Positions 24,799 through 32,609 of a DNA stretch of 64,000 bases are shown one piece after another. The position numbers were made by a program, and so were the translations under genes. Within the stretch, counting starts at the first letter, position 1, and every line of letters begins with the position of its first letter. The notes under the pieces were generated by a model that worked only from the letters and a program-made list of their open reading frames with translations, was not told the DNA's origin and did not search any database. This DNA comes from Glaciimonas sp. PCH181 (GTDB lineage Bacteria > Pseudomonadota > Gammaproteobacteria > Burkholderiales > Burkholderiaceae_D): contig NZ_PYFP01000001.1 in assembly GCF_003056055.1 (NCBI RefSeq), positions 806,001-870,000 on the forward strand, in the 5' to 3' direction.

Positions 24799-26082
24799 TC
24801 ACTGCGCCACCTTAGCGCTAAGAATCAACACCAAATCCGTCTGTAACTTCGACCCCGATTTTGCCGACCAAGAAGCAGGAAGGAACGCAAGCCCTGACGT
24901 GCTCTCAAGCGCCTTTGTATCGTTCAATCCACCAATAAGAAGCACCTCACCATCTGCGAGTGTCACAGACGTTTTAACCTGTCTCTTAACCAGTGTAGGC
25001 GACCCGCTGACTCCCGTTACCGTCGCCTGAAAACTCGATATCTGACCATCAATTGCGAGACTGATTTTGCCAGACCCCAGCACTTTCGGCAGCACGTCCA
25101 GAATCACGCCTGATGGGCGATAGACCACGTTCTGGATAGCGTTTCCAGAGTTATCCTTGCCAGTGCTGGATATCGTTGGCGTTTCATCCCCGACAGTCAA
25201 GCTCATGCGCTCGTTTTCGTCCCCGACAACCCTTGAGTTGGAAACCTGCTTAAACCTTCCATCATTATTTAATGCATCGATAACCAACTCAAAATTCGTA
25301 TTCTTCAAACTCAAAGCAGACCCCGAATTGACGCTACCAAGCGACACACCAAACTTAGCACCAAGCACAGAGGCAATAAGCGAAATCCCCCTGCCCTGTG
25401 AAGAGTTTTTGGATACCTCAACAAACGAGGCTGACACGTCCACAAGGCGAGCTGGACGGTCTAACACGTCAGCAAGCGCCACAATCTTTTTCAGCCGCTC
25501 TTTACGCGCAGTAAGTACGACCTGCGACCCAGCAGCTTGCGCCACATGACCGCCAAAGGCCGAATTGAGCACCAACACAACAAATTCCGCAGTGCGATTT
25601 TGCGGAACATACATGACCGAATCAGCATCAGCATCGACCCTATTAATTTCTCTCATCTGGCGCGAATCAACCTCACGAGCCGGACCGACATCATCAGCAT
25701 CCGCAATGTATGCGACCTTTTTACTCTGATCTTTTTTGGATGAAGTCCCCAGTTCGTCCTGAACAACCTGATCAAGCGACACCTTATACGCATCCAGAAA
25801 ATAAACGCCGCCCCGCTCGGTCACACGAATACCCTGGGCCTTTAACAGACTTTCGACAAAATCCGGAACTTCGCTAACGTCGATTTTCTTAACGCTAATA
25901 GTAATTTTCCGGTCCATAGCGACCACATCAGGCGATATGACGTAATCCCTACCGAGAATAGATTTAAACGTCGCCTGAGCGAACGTGACCAGCGACACAG
26001 CCGCAAAATCGAATGACACCGGCGCAGGAGCAGCGAACGCCAACAACGGCACCAACAAACAAATCATCAATAACCGTTTCAT
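24799..26082 (-). CDS. Filamentous phage secretin (pIV-like, GspD/PilQ superfamily)
   Basis: Outer-membrane secretin of about 427 residues that lets virions leave the cell. A signal peptide (MKRLLMICLLVPLLAFAAPA) precedes N0/N1-type domains (PDFVESLLKAQGIRVTERGGVYFL, then KERLKKIVALADVLDRPARLVDV) and the C-terminal secretin domain (VKTSVTLADGEVLLIGGLNDT, SGLAFLP). The ATG at 26082 overlaps the Zot stop (ATGA). As in many inoviruses it lies directly downstream of the assembly ATPase gene. Confidence 0.9.
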   Translation of the reverse strand: MKRLLMICLLVPLLAFAAPAPVSFDFAAVSLVTFAQATFKSILGRDYVISPDVVAMDRKITISVKKIDVSEVPDFVESLLKAQGIRVTERGGVYFLDAYKVSLDQVVQDELGTSSKKDQSKKVAYIADADDVGPAREVDSRQMREINRVDADADSVMYVPQNRTAEFVVLVLNSAFGGHVAQAAGSQVVLTARKERLKKIVALADVLDRPARLVDVSASFVEVSKNSSQGRGISLIASVLGAKFGVSLGSVNSGSALSLKNTNFELVIDALNNDGRFKQVSNSRVVGDENERMSLTVGDETPTISSTGKDNSGNAIQNVVYRPSGVILDVLPKVLGSGKISLAIDGQISSFQATVTGVSGSPTLVKRQVKTSVTLADGEVLLIGGLNDTKALESTSGLAFLPASWSAKSGSKLQTDLVLILSAKVAQ

Positions 26083-27230
26083 TGCGCAACCCCTTTTATC
26101 CATTGGCCATTAACAATTTCCGCCTCCCAACCTGATGCGTTACTCACGAAATTTACCGGCTTGACCGTGCGACCATCAGACAAAATTACCGAGACAACAC
26201 CACCGTTAATCATGAAACCGCGCCCCGCCACCTCAGAATACTTACGCTCAGCAGGCAACTGCACAGCAACCGCCTCCTTTGCCGATACAAGCGGAACCCC
26301 GTACCGAAGGCCAGCAGCGCCAAGAAAGACGCCAAATAACATTGCAACCATCAAGAATTTAGCCATATGTTTGTGAGGGCCTTTAGGGGGTAAGGGACGC
26401 GGCTTCAATAATTGAAAATCGCGTGTTGGATGAATGGGACCACAGAAATTAGGAGGCATTCCGACCACCGCAGACAAATGCCACGAAGACAAAACACTAT
26501 GCATTGCATGCGGATAAGTGTCGCTAAACACCTGGGTCGTGTTGTAAGCATTGTTAATGTCGTCTCCCCGAAAATACCAACGATCAGCGACAAGTCCATC
26601 TGGCGACGACCCAAGCCTAACAACGGCAATATGCATCCGAGGCAAAGAGCCATCAGTAAAGCCCGCAGTCATCAGCTTAAAGATCGGCGAAATAATCGGG
26701 ACTTTCATCCGATCCAACCGATTCAGCCGAACAACGTATTCAAACAGCGAGTCGCGTAGTTGCTTATCAATTTGCGAAATATTCTGACAAATAAAATAAA
26801 CGTCCCAGCCGTATTTTCTGGCATGAATACACCACTCAAGCAGCGCGGCCCGCCCCTTATTCTGGAAGTCGCGCGTATTCAACCAACTTCCACACTCATC
26901 CAAAATTAACGCACCGTTATGCGATTCATCGAACCCCGGCAACAATTTTGGCGATGGTGCCGAGTGCTGATAGCCGTTTTGAGTGACCACGCAAATGGGG
27001 TCAAACAATATGTACTTATTGCCGGACCCAATCGCGTAAAGATCCTCAACCGATGGTTTATCCGGAACACGTATAACTGTGTCGTGAGACTGATCAGGCA
27101 AAAGATGTTCGAGGAACACATCGCAATTCGTGGCAACCCGCTTTCCCTCTTTCAGGTAATCACGGAGCCGCTTAATAGCACCCTTGCCCTTGCCGCTTCC
27201 GAGTTTTCCGGTAATCGCATAGACAGCCAT
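26079..27230 (-). CDS. Zot-domain assembly ATPase (pI-like)
   Basis: A 383-residue inner-membrane morphogenesis protein. The N-terminal Zot domain has Walker A GKLGSGKGKGA and Walker B-like GALILDECGSWL; a single membrane segment (FLMVAMLFGVFLGAAGLRYGV) is near residue 300, followed by a periplasmic tail that would contact the secretin. The start overlaps the previous stop by 1 nt (TAATG). Zot-like proteins are the most reliable marker of inoviruses. Confidence 0.93.
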   Translation of the reverse strand: MAVYAITGKLGSGKGKGAIKRLRDYLKEGKRVATNCDVFLEHLLPDQSHDTVIRVPDKPSVEDLYAIGSGNKYILFDPICVVTQNGYQHSAPSPKLLPGFDESHNGALILDECGSWLNTRDFQNKGRAALLEWCIHARKYGWDVYFICQNISQIDKQLRDSLFEYVVRLNRLDRMKVPIISPIFKLMTAGFTDGSLPRMHIAVVRLGSSPDGLVADRWYFRGDDINNAYNTTQVFSDTYPHAMHSVLSSWHLSAVVGMPPNFCGPIHPTRDFQLLKPRPLPPKGPHKHMAKFLMVAMLFGVFLGAAGLRYGVPLVSAKEAVAVQLPAERKYSEVAGRGFMINGGVVSVILSDGRTVKPVNFVSNASGWEAEIVNGQWIKGVAQ

Positions 27231-27565
27231 TATTTCGCCAGAATGTTAATTGCGCGTTTTTTAATCACATAAATCTGACACAACACCCAGACAGTGAAAT
27301 AGCAACCGGCAGCGCTATACGTCACGCTATTGAAGGCTATACCAAGTCCAACCGCAAAGTTGTGATGAGACAGGCTAATTCCGGCAATCGCAGCAGCACA
27401 TATGCCAGTCGCACAGGAAGTCATGGCAGACCAAAGCGCAGAAGTAAGCACCAAAATGATACCGACAGCCGCAAGATGAAACGCTTTTTCAGCAACAAAA
27501 AATCTACCAAAAATACTAAACAACAGAGTGAATAATCCAGAGAGTAACGTACCGAGCAGCGGCAT
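27230..27565 (-). CDS. Minor coat protein pVI-like (DUF5455-type) membrane protein
   Basis: A 111-residue very hydrophobic protein with three to four membrane segments and no charged domain. Position between the adsorption protein and Zot, plus length, match gene VI of filamentous phages, which caps the virion end and helps release it. It overlaps the Zot gene by 1 nt. Family assignment is by position and character. Confidence 0.75.
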   Translation of the reverse strand: MPLLGTLLSGLFTLLFSIFGRFFVAEKAFHLAAVGIILVLTSALWSAMTSCATGICAAAIAGISLSHHNFAVGLGIAFNSVTYSAAGCYFTVWVLCQIYVIKKRAINILAK

Positions 27566-27568
27566 GAT

Positions 27569-29137
27569 TTAAGCCTTTATAGCGGATTGAACTTGCGCGA
27601 CACAACCGAACAAGCAAAGGACACACAAAACGCCGTTAATGAACGTTTTAAACGTATTGACGGGTGCACATATTTCTACATCTCGCATAACGCCGGTGAT
27701 AGGAGTTGGCACAGAAGGATTCACGCAATCGGCAGTCTGAATTTGTGGAATCCATGAAGTTAAGAGACCTTGCGAAGCTGGCGTGATCGCGCCCACAGCA
27801 TTCATATTGATGTTGTTTTGCGCGTCAATCTTAGATAAATCGATATTGCCATCAACAGCGGTGGCCAGCGGTGTGCCAGTCTCATCGATCTGACACGGAT
27901 GACGGCCCGGTGTGCCACATTCCTTGCCCTGTGAGTTGCCAACAGATGCAATCGTAGGCGCGGCCGGATTGGAAGTTGTTGTACTCGTAGATGTCGCAGC
28001 ACCAGTCGAATTGTTTATGGTCGTGGTGGTGGTATTTGTTTTAGAAGGAAAATTGGCAGAAATAGTACCAGCCGTGGTTCCAGTCGTCGTCGGCTCAATT
28101 GTGAAGACCTGACTTCTAGTGGCAGTACTCGTAGTGCCGTCAGAATTTTGAATAGTGCTCGTAGAGTTGATGGCGGAAGGAACAGTGACACTAGGAGCGT
28201 AGATCGTCACAGGCGTATTCGCATCGATCAGAGGCGATACAGTAGCAGCCGGCAAACCAGCATCACGCAACCCTTGAAAAATCCCAACAGCATCATCTGG
28301 ATGAGCGTCCATATAGCTTTTCATCTGAGCCGCCAACTGATCAGACGTCACAGGAATTTGAGGAGCAACCGCACCGGGAAGAACAGGATCGCCAGTAACA
28401 GCGTGACCCATGTGCACACCGTCAGACCTGTTACACCAGCCAAACGTAGTTCCATCAAGTCCATTCCAAAGTCCGGAGGCAGGCGAGAATTTGAGATCAA
28501 AACCTAAATTCGCGCCCCGAAGATCGCAAACAGTTTGAGGAGAAGAGTGATAACCAGAGTCAGCACCAAGCTCTGAAAAATCTTGCCAACCAGAGACAGG
28601 CAAAGGATTTGGCGAAGCAGGGTCAGGTTTTTTTGCAGTACAAAAACTGAACGGGTCCAGCTTATCGCCGCCAAACGGATTCTTTCCGCTACAGTCTATA
28701 TTAGTAGCCGAATCGTTTAACGCCCTACGCAACGCGTCCACACCCTCTATCAATCCAGCAATCACTGCGGCATTCAACAACGCACCAGCAGCACTATTTG
28801 CAATCGAGCTATTCGATACATTCGCAGTCGCAGTAGTCGGGACATTTACCTTTTCACCATTAGGCATTTGCAACACCGTATTACCTGATGCGCCAGCATT
28901 TACGCCAGAGCCAGAGGACGTAGCAGTTTGCGGAAAAGGATAGGATTGGGGAGCACCGGGACTGGAATACATCGTTCCCATTCCATTACTTAACGACGGT
29001 TGCCAAGTGTTAAAAATAGGCTGCTGTATTGGGGAAGACACGACAGTCGGAAGACTATTTTGTGCAATACCAGTAATGCTGAATTGCAGCAACATAAGCG
29101 CAATAACCACCCGGACGAAGACTTTCTGCTTACTCAT
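27569..29137 (-). CDS. Virion adsorption protein (pIII-like, TspB-like)
   Basis: A 522-residue secreted protein: signal peptide (VIALMLLQFSITGIAQ), a long low-complexity Ser/Thr/Asn/Pro-rich region with runs of threonine (TNTTTTTINNSTGAATSTST), Cys-containing segments (FSFCTAKKPDPASPNP, CGTPGRHPCQIDETG) and a C-terminal membrane anchor (FINGVLCVLCLFGCVAQV). This layout and position match pIII/TspB-type receptor-binding proteins. The receptor, often a pilus, is unknown. It is the most divergent gene of such phages, so the call rests on context. Confidence 0.8.
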   Translation of the reverse strand: MSKQKVFVRVVIALMLLQFSITGIAQNSLPTVVSSPIQQPIFNTWQPSLSNGMGTMYSSPGAPQSYPFPQTATSSGSGVNAGASGNTVLQMPNGEKVNVPTTATANVSNSSIANSAAGALLNAAVIAGLIEGVDALRRALNDSATNIDCSGKNPFGGDKLDPFSFCTAKKPDPASPNPLPVSGWQDFSELGADSGYHSSPQTVCDLRGANLGFDLKFSPASGLWNGLDGTTFGWCNRSDGVHMGHAVTGDPVLPGAVAPQIPVTSDQLAAQMKSYMDAHPDDAVGIFQGLRDAGLPAATVSPLIDANTPVTIYAPSVTVPSAINSTSTIQNSDGTTSTATRSQVFTIEPTTTGTTAGTISANFPSKTNTTTTTINNSTGAATSTSTTTSNPAAPTIASVGNSQGKECGTPGRHPCQIDETGTPLATAVDGNIDLSKIDAQNNINMNAVGAITPASQGLLTSWIPQIQTADCVNPSVPTPITGVMRDVEICAPVNTFKTFINGVLCVLCLFGCVAQVQSAIKA

Positions 29138-29221
29138 AATCCCACCGATATATATGTGAAATAGGGCCGATGCCGGAGGGCCACCGCTGCGCGTCGTCCA
29201 CCGTCACCAGCCCTATAAATG

Positions 29222-29259
29222 AAAAAAGCCCTCCTGCGCAATAAATCCACAGGAAGGCT
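29222..29259 (-). terminator. Terminator after the major coat gene
   Basis: Imperfect ~10-bp stem (29227-29236 with 29250-29259, one mismatch) followed on the minus strand by six or seven T. Filamentous phages have a strong terminator just after gene VIII that keeps coat protein messenger abundant. Confidence 0.75.
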
Positions 29260-29269
29260 ACACGGGTGA

Positions 29270-29557
29270 TTATTTCGCTTTGCTGAATGCTTTCTTCATC
29301 ATGGAAATACCCCAGAAACCGCCAGCAACCAAAACCGCCACCGCAAACGCAGCAGCAATATAAGTCGTTGCAGTGCTACTCAGCGCAGTGATTGCAGCGA
29401 CGCCGGGATCAGTACCATCAGCATGAGCGATACCAGTGAGAGCCAGCGTTCCAGCACCAGCGGCACCGACTTTAGCGACACCACCTTTAACGGAATCGTA
29501 ACCACGCTGAGCAACGCGTTTAAAAGCTTGGTAAGTGCGACCAATAATTTTTTTCAT
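29270..29557 (-). CDS. Major coat protein (pVIII-like)
   Basis: A 95-residue preprotein. A long basic signal region ends in IAHA, giving a predicted mature protein of 49 residues that starts DGTDPGVAAI: acidic N-terminus, central membrane helix (YIAAAFAVAVLVAGGFWGI) and basic C-terminus (MKKAFSKAK) that would bind ssDNA. This is almost exactly the size and charge layout of the fd coat protein. It is followed by a strong terminator. Confidence 0.92.
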   Translation of the reverse strand: MKKIIGRTYQAFKRVAQRGYDSVKGGVAKVGAAGAGTLALTGIAHADGTDPGVAAITALSSTATTYIAAAFAVAVLVAGGFWGISMMKKAFSKAK

Positions 29558-29622
29558 CTTGAAAACTCCCTCTTTATGTGAACAGCCAAAATAAGATTTC
29601 AGGCGGCAAATTCTGAAAAATG

Positions 29623-29730
29623 TTAATCCAGCACTTCAATTGACTTGCGGATAATCCGCTGTATTGCACCAGCCGAATAACCAACTCCAAACGCGCTTAA
29701 GCAATAACCAACCACCTGCGCGGTAGTCAT
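29623..29730 (-). CDS. Phage membrane micro-protein, 35 aa (pVII/pIX-like position)
   Basis: Starts at the ATG at 29730 that overlaps the previous stop (ATGA). It has one hydrophobic segment (VVGYCLSAFGVGYSAGAI) and a basic/acidic tail. Position just before the coat gene fits a minor coat protein such as pVII or pIX. A longer frame to 29814 is unlikely. Confidence 0.6.
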   Translation of the reverse strand: MTTAQVVGYCLSAFGVGYSAGAIQRIIRKSIEVLD

Positions 29731-29888
29731 GGATGATTCCGAAAACGACGAACAATAAATCGAAACAAATAGACGCCGCCGACGAACAAAGCCAGCAACA
29801 ATAACGTAGGCCAAATGCCCTTTATTAACATCATTTTGATTAACCTTTCGACAAGAAAAAAATGCCGTATCTCAGTGAAAAAATTCAT
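29727..29888 (-). CDS. Phage membrane micro-protein, 53 aa (pVII/pIX-like position)
   Basis: From the ATG at 29888, which overlaps the previous stop (ATGA), it has one strong membrane segment (WPTLLLLALFVGGVYLFRFIV) and a basic C-terminus (RRFRNHP). An internal start at 29834 has AAAGG 9 nt upstream and would give 35 residues. Either form looks like a small inovirus membrane or minor coat protein. Confidence 0.6.
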   Translation of the reverse strand: MNFFTEIRHFFLVERLIKMMLIKGIWPTLLLLALFVGGVYLFRFIVRRFRNHP

Positions 29889-29968
29889 CGCTGCACACCC
29901 GCAATCCAGCCAAGCGCGAAACAAAGAACGACAGCGATACCCATCAACATTCCGGGAGTAATGTCCAT
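29885..29968 (-). CDS. Phage membrane micro-protein, 27 aa
   Basis: A short frame MDITPGMLMGIAVVLCFALG plus WIAGVQR, one membrane helix in all. It has GGGAT upstream, starts 3 bp after the preceding gene and its stop overlaps the next start (ATGA). The tight packing of three such micro-genes supports reality. Size is near that of pVII and pIX (about 32-33 residues). Confidence 0.55.
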   Translation of the reverse strand: MDITPGMLMGIAVVLCFALGWIAGVQR

Positions 29969-29971
29969 TTA

Positions 29972-30301
29972 CTAATCCCAATAGGCCCGTATGCGAGGAC
30001 CCGACTCCGTGGGGCCGCTTCCACCGGCGCGGCTGGATGCCGCGCCATCTGGAAGGCTGTTGCGCGCTTGCTCAGCCGCAAGCCGGTCTTGCAACACCTG
30101 TTCGGCCCATTGCAATTCCGAAGTGATATACGCATCCAGTTGACCGCCAACGTTATCCATTTGAAACAAGCGGTCCATGTATTCCTCCGGATCAAAGCTG
30201 TCCGGCACCGTCACCGTCCGACGCTCCAACTTGCACTTATCCTGAAAATACTTACTCGCAACCAGATTCCTCAAGCGAATTGCAGATTCGGCTTCACCCA
30301 T
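29972..30301 (-). CDS. Phage protein of unknown function (109 aa)
   Basis: A soluble, charged 109-residue protein (YFQDKCKLERRTVTVPDSFD, EYMDRLFQMDNVGGQLDAYI) with a Gly/Ser/Pro-rich tail. No signal peptide or membrane segment. It overlaps the 3' end of the Rep gene by 31 bp and precedes the micro-protein genes. I recognise no family; similar small genes between replication and coat modules are common in inoviruses. Confidence 0.65.
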   Translation of the reverse strand: MGEAESAIRLRNLVASKYFQDKCKLERRTVTVPDSFDPEEYMDRLFQMDNVGGQLDAYITSELQWAEQVLQDRLAAEQARNSLPDGAASSRAGGSGPTESGPRIRAYWD

Positions 30302-31092
30302 GAGAACGGCCCCCCAACGTCAAGCGGTCTGCCATGATCGTGAATCCGGACAATGGATAATCGAAGCTTTGTGATAAGGCAAAGTGCCCATTCAGAAGGC
30401 CATATTTCACCTGTTCCAGACTCAAGCCATCCACCCCCTGCGGCCCGAGTCCACCGATCAGCGACCGACGCACGCGCCTTAATAAAACTGGGGAAATTAA
30501 ACCAGCGGCGAGCACCGCGATCAGACTCAACAAGACCACCAACACCGTATGTTCTAGCACCATTTGGGAACCCCTCTTTTGACTCGAGTTTCGACGCGTA
30601 TTTCATCGCGTAGGCAACCGGCTTATTTGCCTTTTCAGTTTTGGTTGAGCCATGCGGCCACCAACCCTGTTTATCGGCCTTTGGCATCGTTACACCACGA
30701 GGCATCCAGAACAGCGCGTGATAGTGAATAACGCCACGCTTTTGCATCTCGGCGACCCAAACATATTTGAGTTTTTCACCAGTACGGCGAAACATCCAGT
30801 TACGGACATTTGCCACATACGCAGACATGTGCTTTGAGTCCCAGCTATCTACAACGTATGTCAACGTGACCATGATGACGTTATGATTTTTGCGACCCTT
30901 CGCGAGGCTGATTTCGTGCAGCTTTGCAGCTACACCGATATTTCTACGAAGGCGTTTGTATCGCAATTCATCACGAACCATTTCGAGCGGGGTAAAGGCA
31001 TTCGAACCGAAGTCCTCAAAGATGGTGTTATTTTTTTTAACACCTTGAAAATCTTTTTCATAAGAACCAACAGCCTCTGCGAATTTAGACAC
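30271..31092 (-). CDS. Rolling-circle replication initiator (HUH endonuclease, pII-like)
   Basis: About 273 residues. The three rolling-circle motifs appear in order: motif I VIMVTLTYVV, motif II with the HUH pair GVIHYHALFWMP, and motif III AMKYASK with the catalytic Tyr and Lys. The frame is open to 31392, but that part overlaps the ssDNA-binding gene; a GTG at 31092 after GGGGTAA is the likely start. It nicks the phage replicative form to start single-strand synthesis. It follows the ssDNA-binding gene by 58 bp. Confidence 0.9.
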   Translation of the reverse strand: MSKFAEAVGSYEKDFQGVKKNNTIFEDFGSNAFTPLEMVRDELRYKRLRRNIGVAAKLHEISLAKGRKNHNVIMVTLTYVVDSWDSKHMSAYVANVRNWMFRRTGEKLKYVWVAEMQKRGVIHYHALFWMPRGVTMPKADKQGWWPHGSTKTEKANKPVAYAMKYASKLESKEGFPNGARTYGVGGLVESDRGARRWFNFPSFIKARASVADRWTRAAGGGWLESGTGEIWPSEWALCLITKLRLSIVRIHDHGRPLDVGGPFSWVKPNLQFA

Positions 31093-31150
31093 TGAATTAC
31101 CCCGTTTATGAGTTGTTGATAGCTGGGACAAGCCCAACCCCTTAACAGCC

Positions 31151-31447
31151 TTACTCGACCACGCGCAGGGTATTTCTAGCCGTCTGGACAGCGTTACCGT
31201 CCTTGTCCTTGTAGTGATCGCGGAAACCGGCCACAGAGACCAGCACTGACACGTCATCGCCGGGACTGCCGAGTTTTTGATGGGACATGACTGCAACAGC
31301 AGTAGGAGATGTGAAGGAATCCGGCGCAGGTTGCATAACGCGGGATTCAAACGTGCGCTTGCCGGAAACTTCGAAGACGCGGACATTGTCAATACGGCCG
31401 ACTACGAGTGCTTGATTTGCCTTAAGAGGCGCTTTTGGATCGCTCAT
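31151..31447 (-). CDS. Phage single-stranded DNA-binding protein (pV-like)
   Basis: About 98 residues from the ATG at 31447 (AAAGGAATTC upstream). A small OB-fold-like protein with RIDNVRVFEVSGKRTFESRV and DDVSVLVSVAGFRDHYKDKD strands. It is the first gene of the phage minus-strand operon, next to Rep, as for gene V of filamentous phages. It would coat new viral strands and switch replication to packaging. Family call is by position and fold likeness. Confidence 0.75.
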   Translation of the reverse strand: MSDPKAPLKANQALVVGRIDNVRVFEVSGKRTFESRVMQPAPDSFTSPTAVAVMSHQKLGSPGDDVSVLVSVAGFRDHYKDKDGNAVQTARNTLRVVE

Positions 31448-31500
31448 GGTGAATTCCTTTTCGCTTGGTTGACGTGCGCATTTGCGCACAGAGCGAATCA

Positions 31501-31536
31501 TTGTTCGCGAATGCGCACGTTGTCAACTGCGAACAA
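31501..31536. promoter_or_regulatory. Phage early promoter/operator region
   Basis: An 8-bp inverted repeat (TTGTTCGC at 31501-31508, GCGAACAA at 31529-31536) lies between the divergent repressor and ssDNA-binding genes. A minus-strand TTGACA (31521-31526) with AATGAT 18 bp on is inside it. A second short repeat, GTGCGC-N4-GCGCAC, is at 31474-31489. This is a plausible repressor-controlled promoter for the replication operon. Confidence 0.5.
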
Positions 31537-31565
31537 CCCTGTACAGTTACGAAAATGGAGGAAAT

Positions 31566-31937
31566 ATGAACCAAATAGACTTAATTGATGCAGCTAAACA
31601 ACAGGGGGGCTTGACAAGTGACAATCAACTTGCTCTCCGGCTTGGTATAACGCGCAGCAGGGTTTCGGAACTTAGAAGCGGACGCCGACCAGCAGATGAG
31701 GCCGAGATAATGATGTTGGCGGATATGGCAAAAGTAGAGCCGCACGTAGCATTCGCGGCAGTACATAAAGAGCTTGAAAAGAATCCGGCAAAACGTGCCT
31801 ATTGGGAGCGTATTTCGTTGCAATTCGCAGTCGCGGGAGTAGCGACTATTTCGGTCATTGCGGAGAAAATTTCAGGAAATTTTGAATACCTCATATCACG
31901 CTGTAACCCGCGCCGGAGCTTGCTCTTAGCGTTGTGA
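31566..31937 (+). CDS. Phage HTH repressor-like protein (DUF3693-type)
   Basis: A 123-residue protein with an N-terminal Cro/C1-like helix-turn-helix (SDNQLALRLGITRSRVSELRSG) and a hydrophobic C-terminal stretch (ISLQFAVAGVATISVIAE). GGAGG is placed well ahead of the ATG at 31566. It is divergent from the replication operon at the right end of the prophage, as for inovirus repressors such as RstR. It ends 28 bp before the right repeat. Confidence 0.8.
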   Translation: MNQIDLIDAAKQQGGLTSDNQLALRLGITRSRVSELRSGRRPADEAEIMMLADMAKVEPHVAFAAVHKELEKNPAKRAYWERISLQFAVAGVATISVIAEKISGNFEYLISRCNPRRSLLLAL

Positions 31938-31964
31938 TATGAGGTAAAGGGTAGCGCAACAAGT

Positions 31965-31979
31965 TATAAATTATGCGAA
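31965..31979 (+). repeat. Right copy of 15-bp direct repeat bounding the prophage (attR)
   Basis: TATAAATTATGCGAA, identical to 22722-22736. The arm on its phage side (31954-31964) does not match a XerD site, while the host side continues the XerC arm, as expected for a phage attP/dif hybrid. Confidence 0.85.
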
Positions 31980-32039
31980 ATTAACAAACTCAAATAAAAT
32001 ACTCTCTTGATAACTTACGTACATCAAATTTAAAATTTT

Positions 32040-32516
32040 TTATGAATAAGCCCCGCGAAGGTTTTCAGCGAGCGCGGCAAGTACGCGAACGGCCCATCCA
32101 CGTTCGGCGTCGCTTGGCATAAAACCGTGATTTACCGCATACACTTGTTTTGGGTGAATGCACAACTTGGCACCAAAACCGAAGCGGCGGCCAAAAGCTA
32201 CGTCCCCAGCTATTAGCGCTGCGTCCTGAATATCCAGAGTGACGCCGTCGACTGATGGCGGCATGCCGGCGTAGCGTGATTCGATGACGAAACGTGAACG
32301 GACGTAATCAAGCTCCCTGCCCGTCCCTTCGATTCCGGCGTCGACTCAGTAATCAAACGATCCAAAAGCTAAGCGCGCAACGCTTGGCTCGCCTGCGATC
32401 TCCCGCATTTTCACCACCCCAGCGACCCTCTCTACCAAGGCGGTCAGCGCAACGCGGTCGCCGCAACGTGTCGCGATATCGCGTAGTTGTTCGACTTCTT
32501 CGGATTTCGGGCTCAA
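32040..32516 (-). pseudogene. HpcH/HpaI aldolase-citrate lyase (CitE-like) remnant
   Basis: The C-terminal half of a CoA-ester lyase: the minus-strand frame reads EEVEQLRDIATRCGDRVALT, then ARLAFGSFDY, a TGA stop at 32346-32348, then RFVIESRYAGMPPSVDGVTL and GFGAKLCIHPKQV. The sequence is family-like on both sides of the stop, so this is an in-frame nonsense change. The N-terminal half is absent and a stop lies upstream at 32547. Non-functional remnant flanking the prophage. Confidence 0.8.
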
Positions 32517-32609
32517 ATGATAAAGACGGGATGGGCGTGATTGCGGTTATTTCCGCGCAAAAAATGGCCTATGGGGATTCGCTTAAAACGCATGCAATAA
32601 AAATCCTGC

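Larger units (their letters stand above)
22722..31979. mobile_element. Filamentous prophage (Inovirus) integrated at dif
   Basis: About 9.25 kb between two 15-bp direct repeats made of the dif central region and XerC arm. The content is a full filamentous phage set on the minus strand: ssDNA-binding protein, HUH Rep, small membrane proteins, pVIII coat, pIII-like adsorption protein, pVI-like, Zot/pI and pIV secretin, plus regulators at both ends on the plus strand. No integrase or transposase was found, as in phages that exploit host XerCD. All main structural genes look intact, so the element may be inducible. Confidence 0.9.

Noticed and set aside
29944..30195. 83-aa minus-strand frame overlapping the 109-aa phage gene
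   Set aside because: Shadow frame; it overlaps the better-placed 109-aa frame and the 27-aa micro-gene, with unnatural composition.
30294..30563. An 89-aa minus-strand frame with an N-terminal membrane segment, overlapping the Rep 3' end
   Set aside because: The Rep frame shows family-like sequence through this part and ends naturally at 30271; the alternative has no recognisable family. It could be an overlapping gene but support is weak.
31093..31392. N-terminal extension of the Rep frame to 31392
   Set aside because: It overlaps the ssDNA-binding gene in another frame, is low in family-like residues, and a GTG with a good ribosome site exists at 31092.
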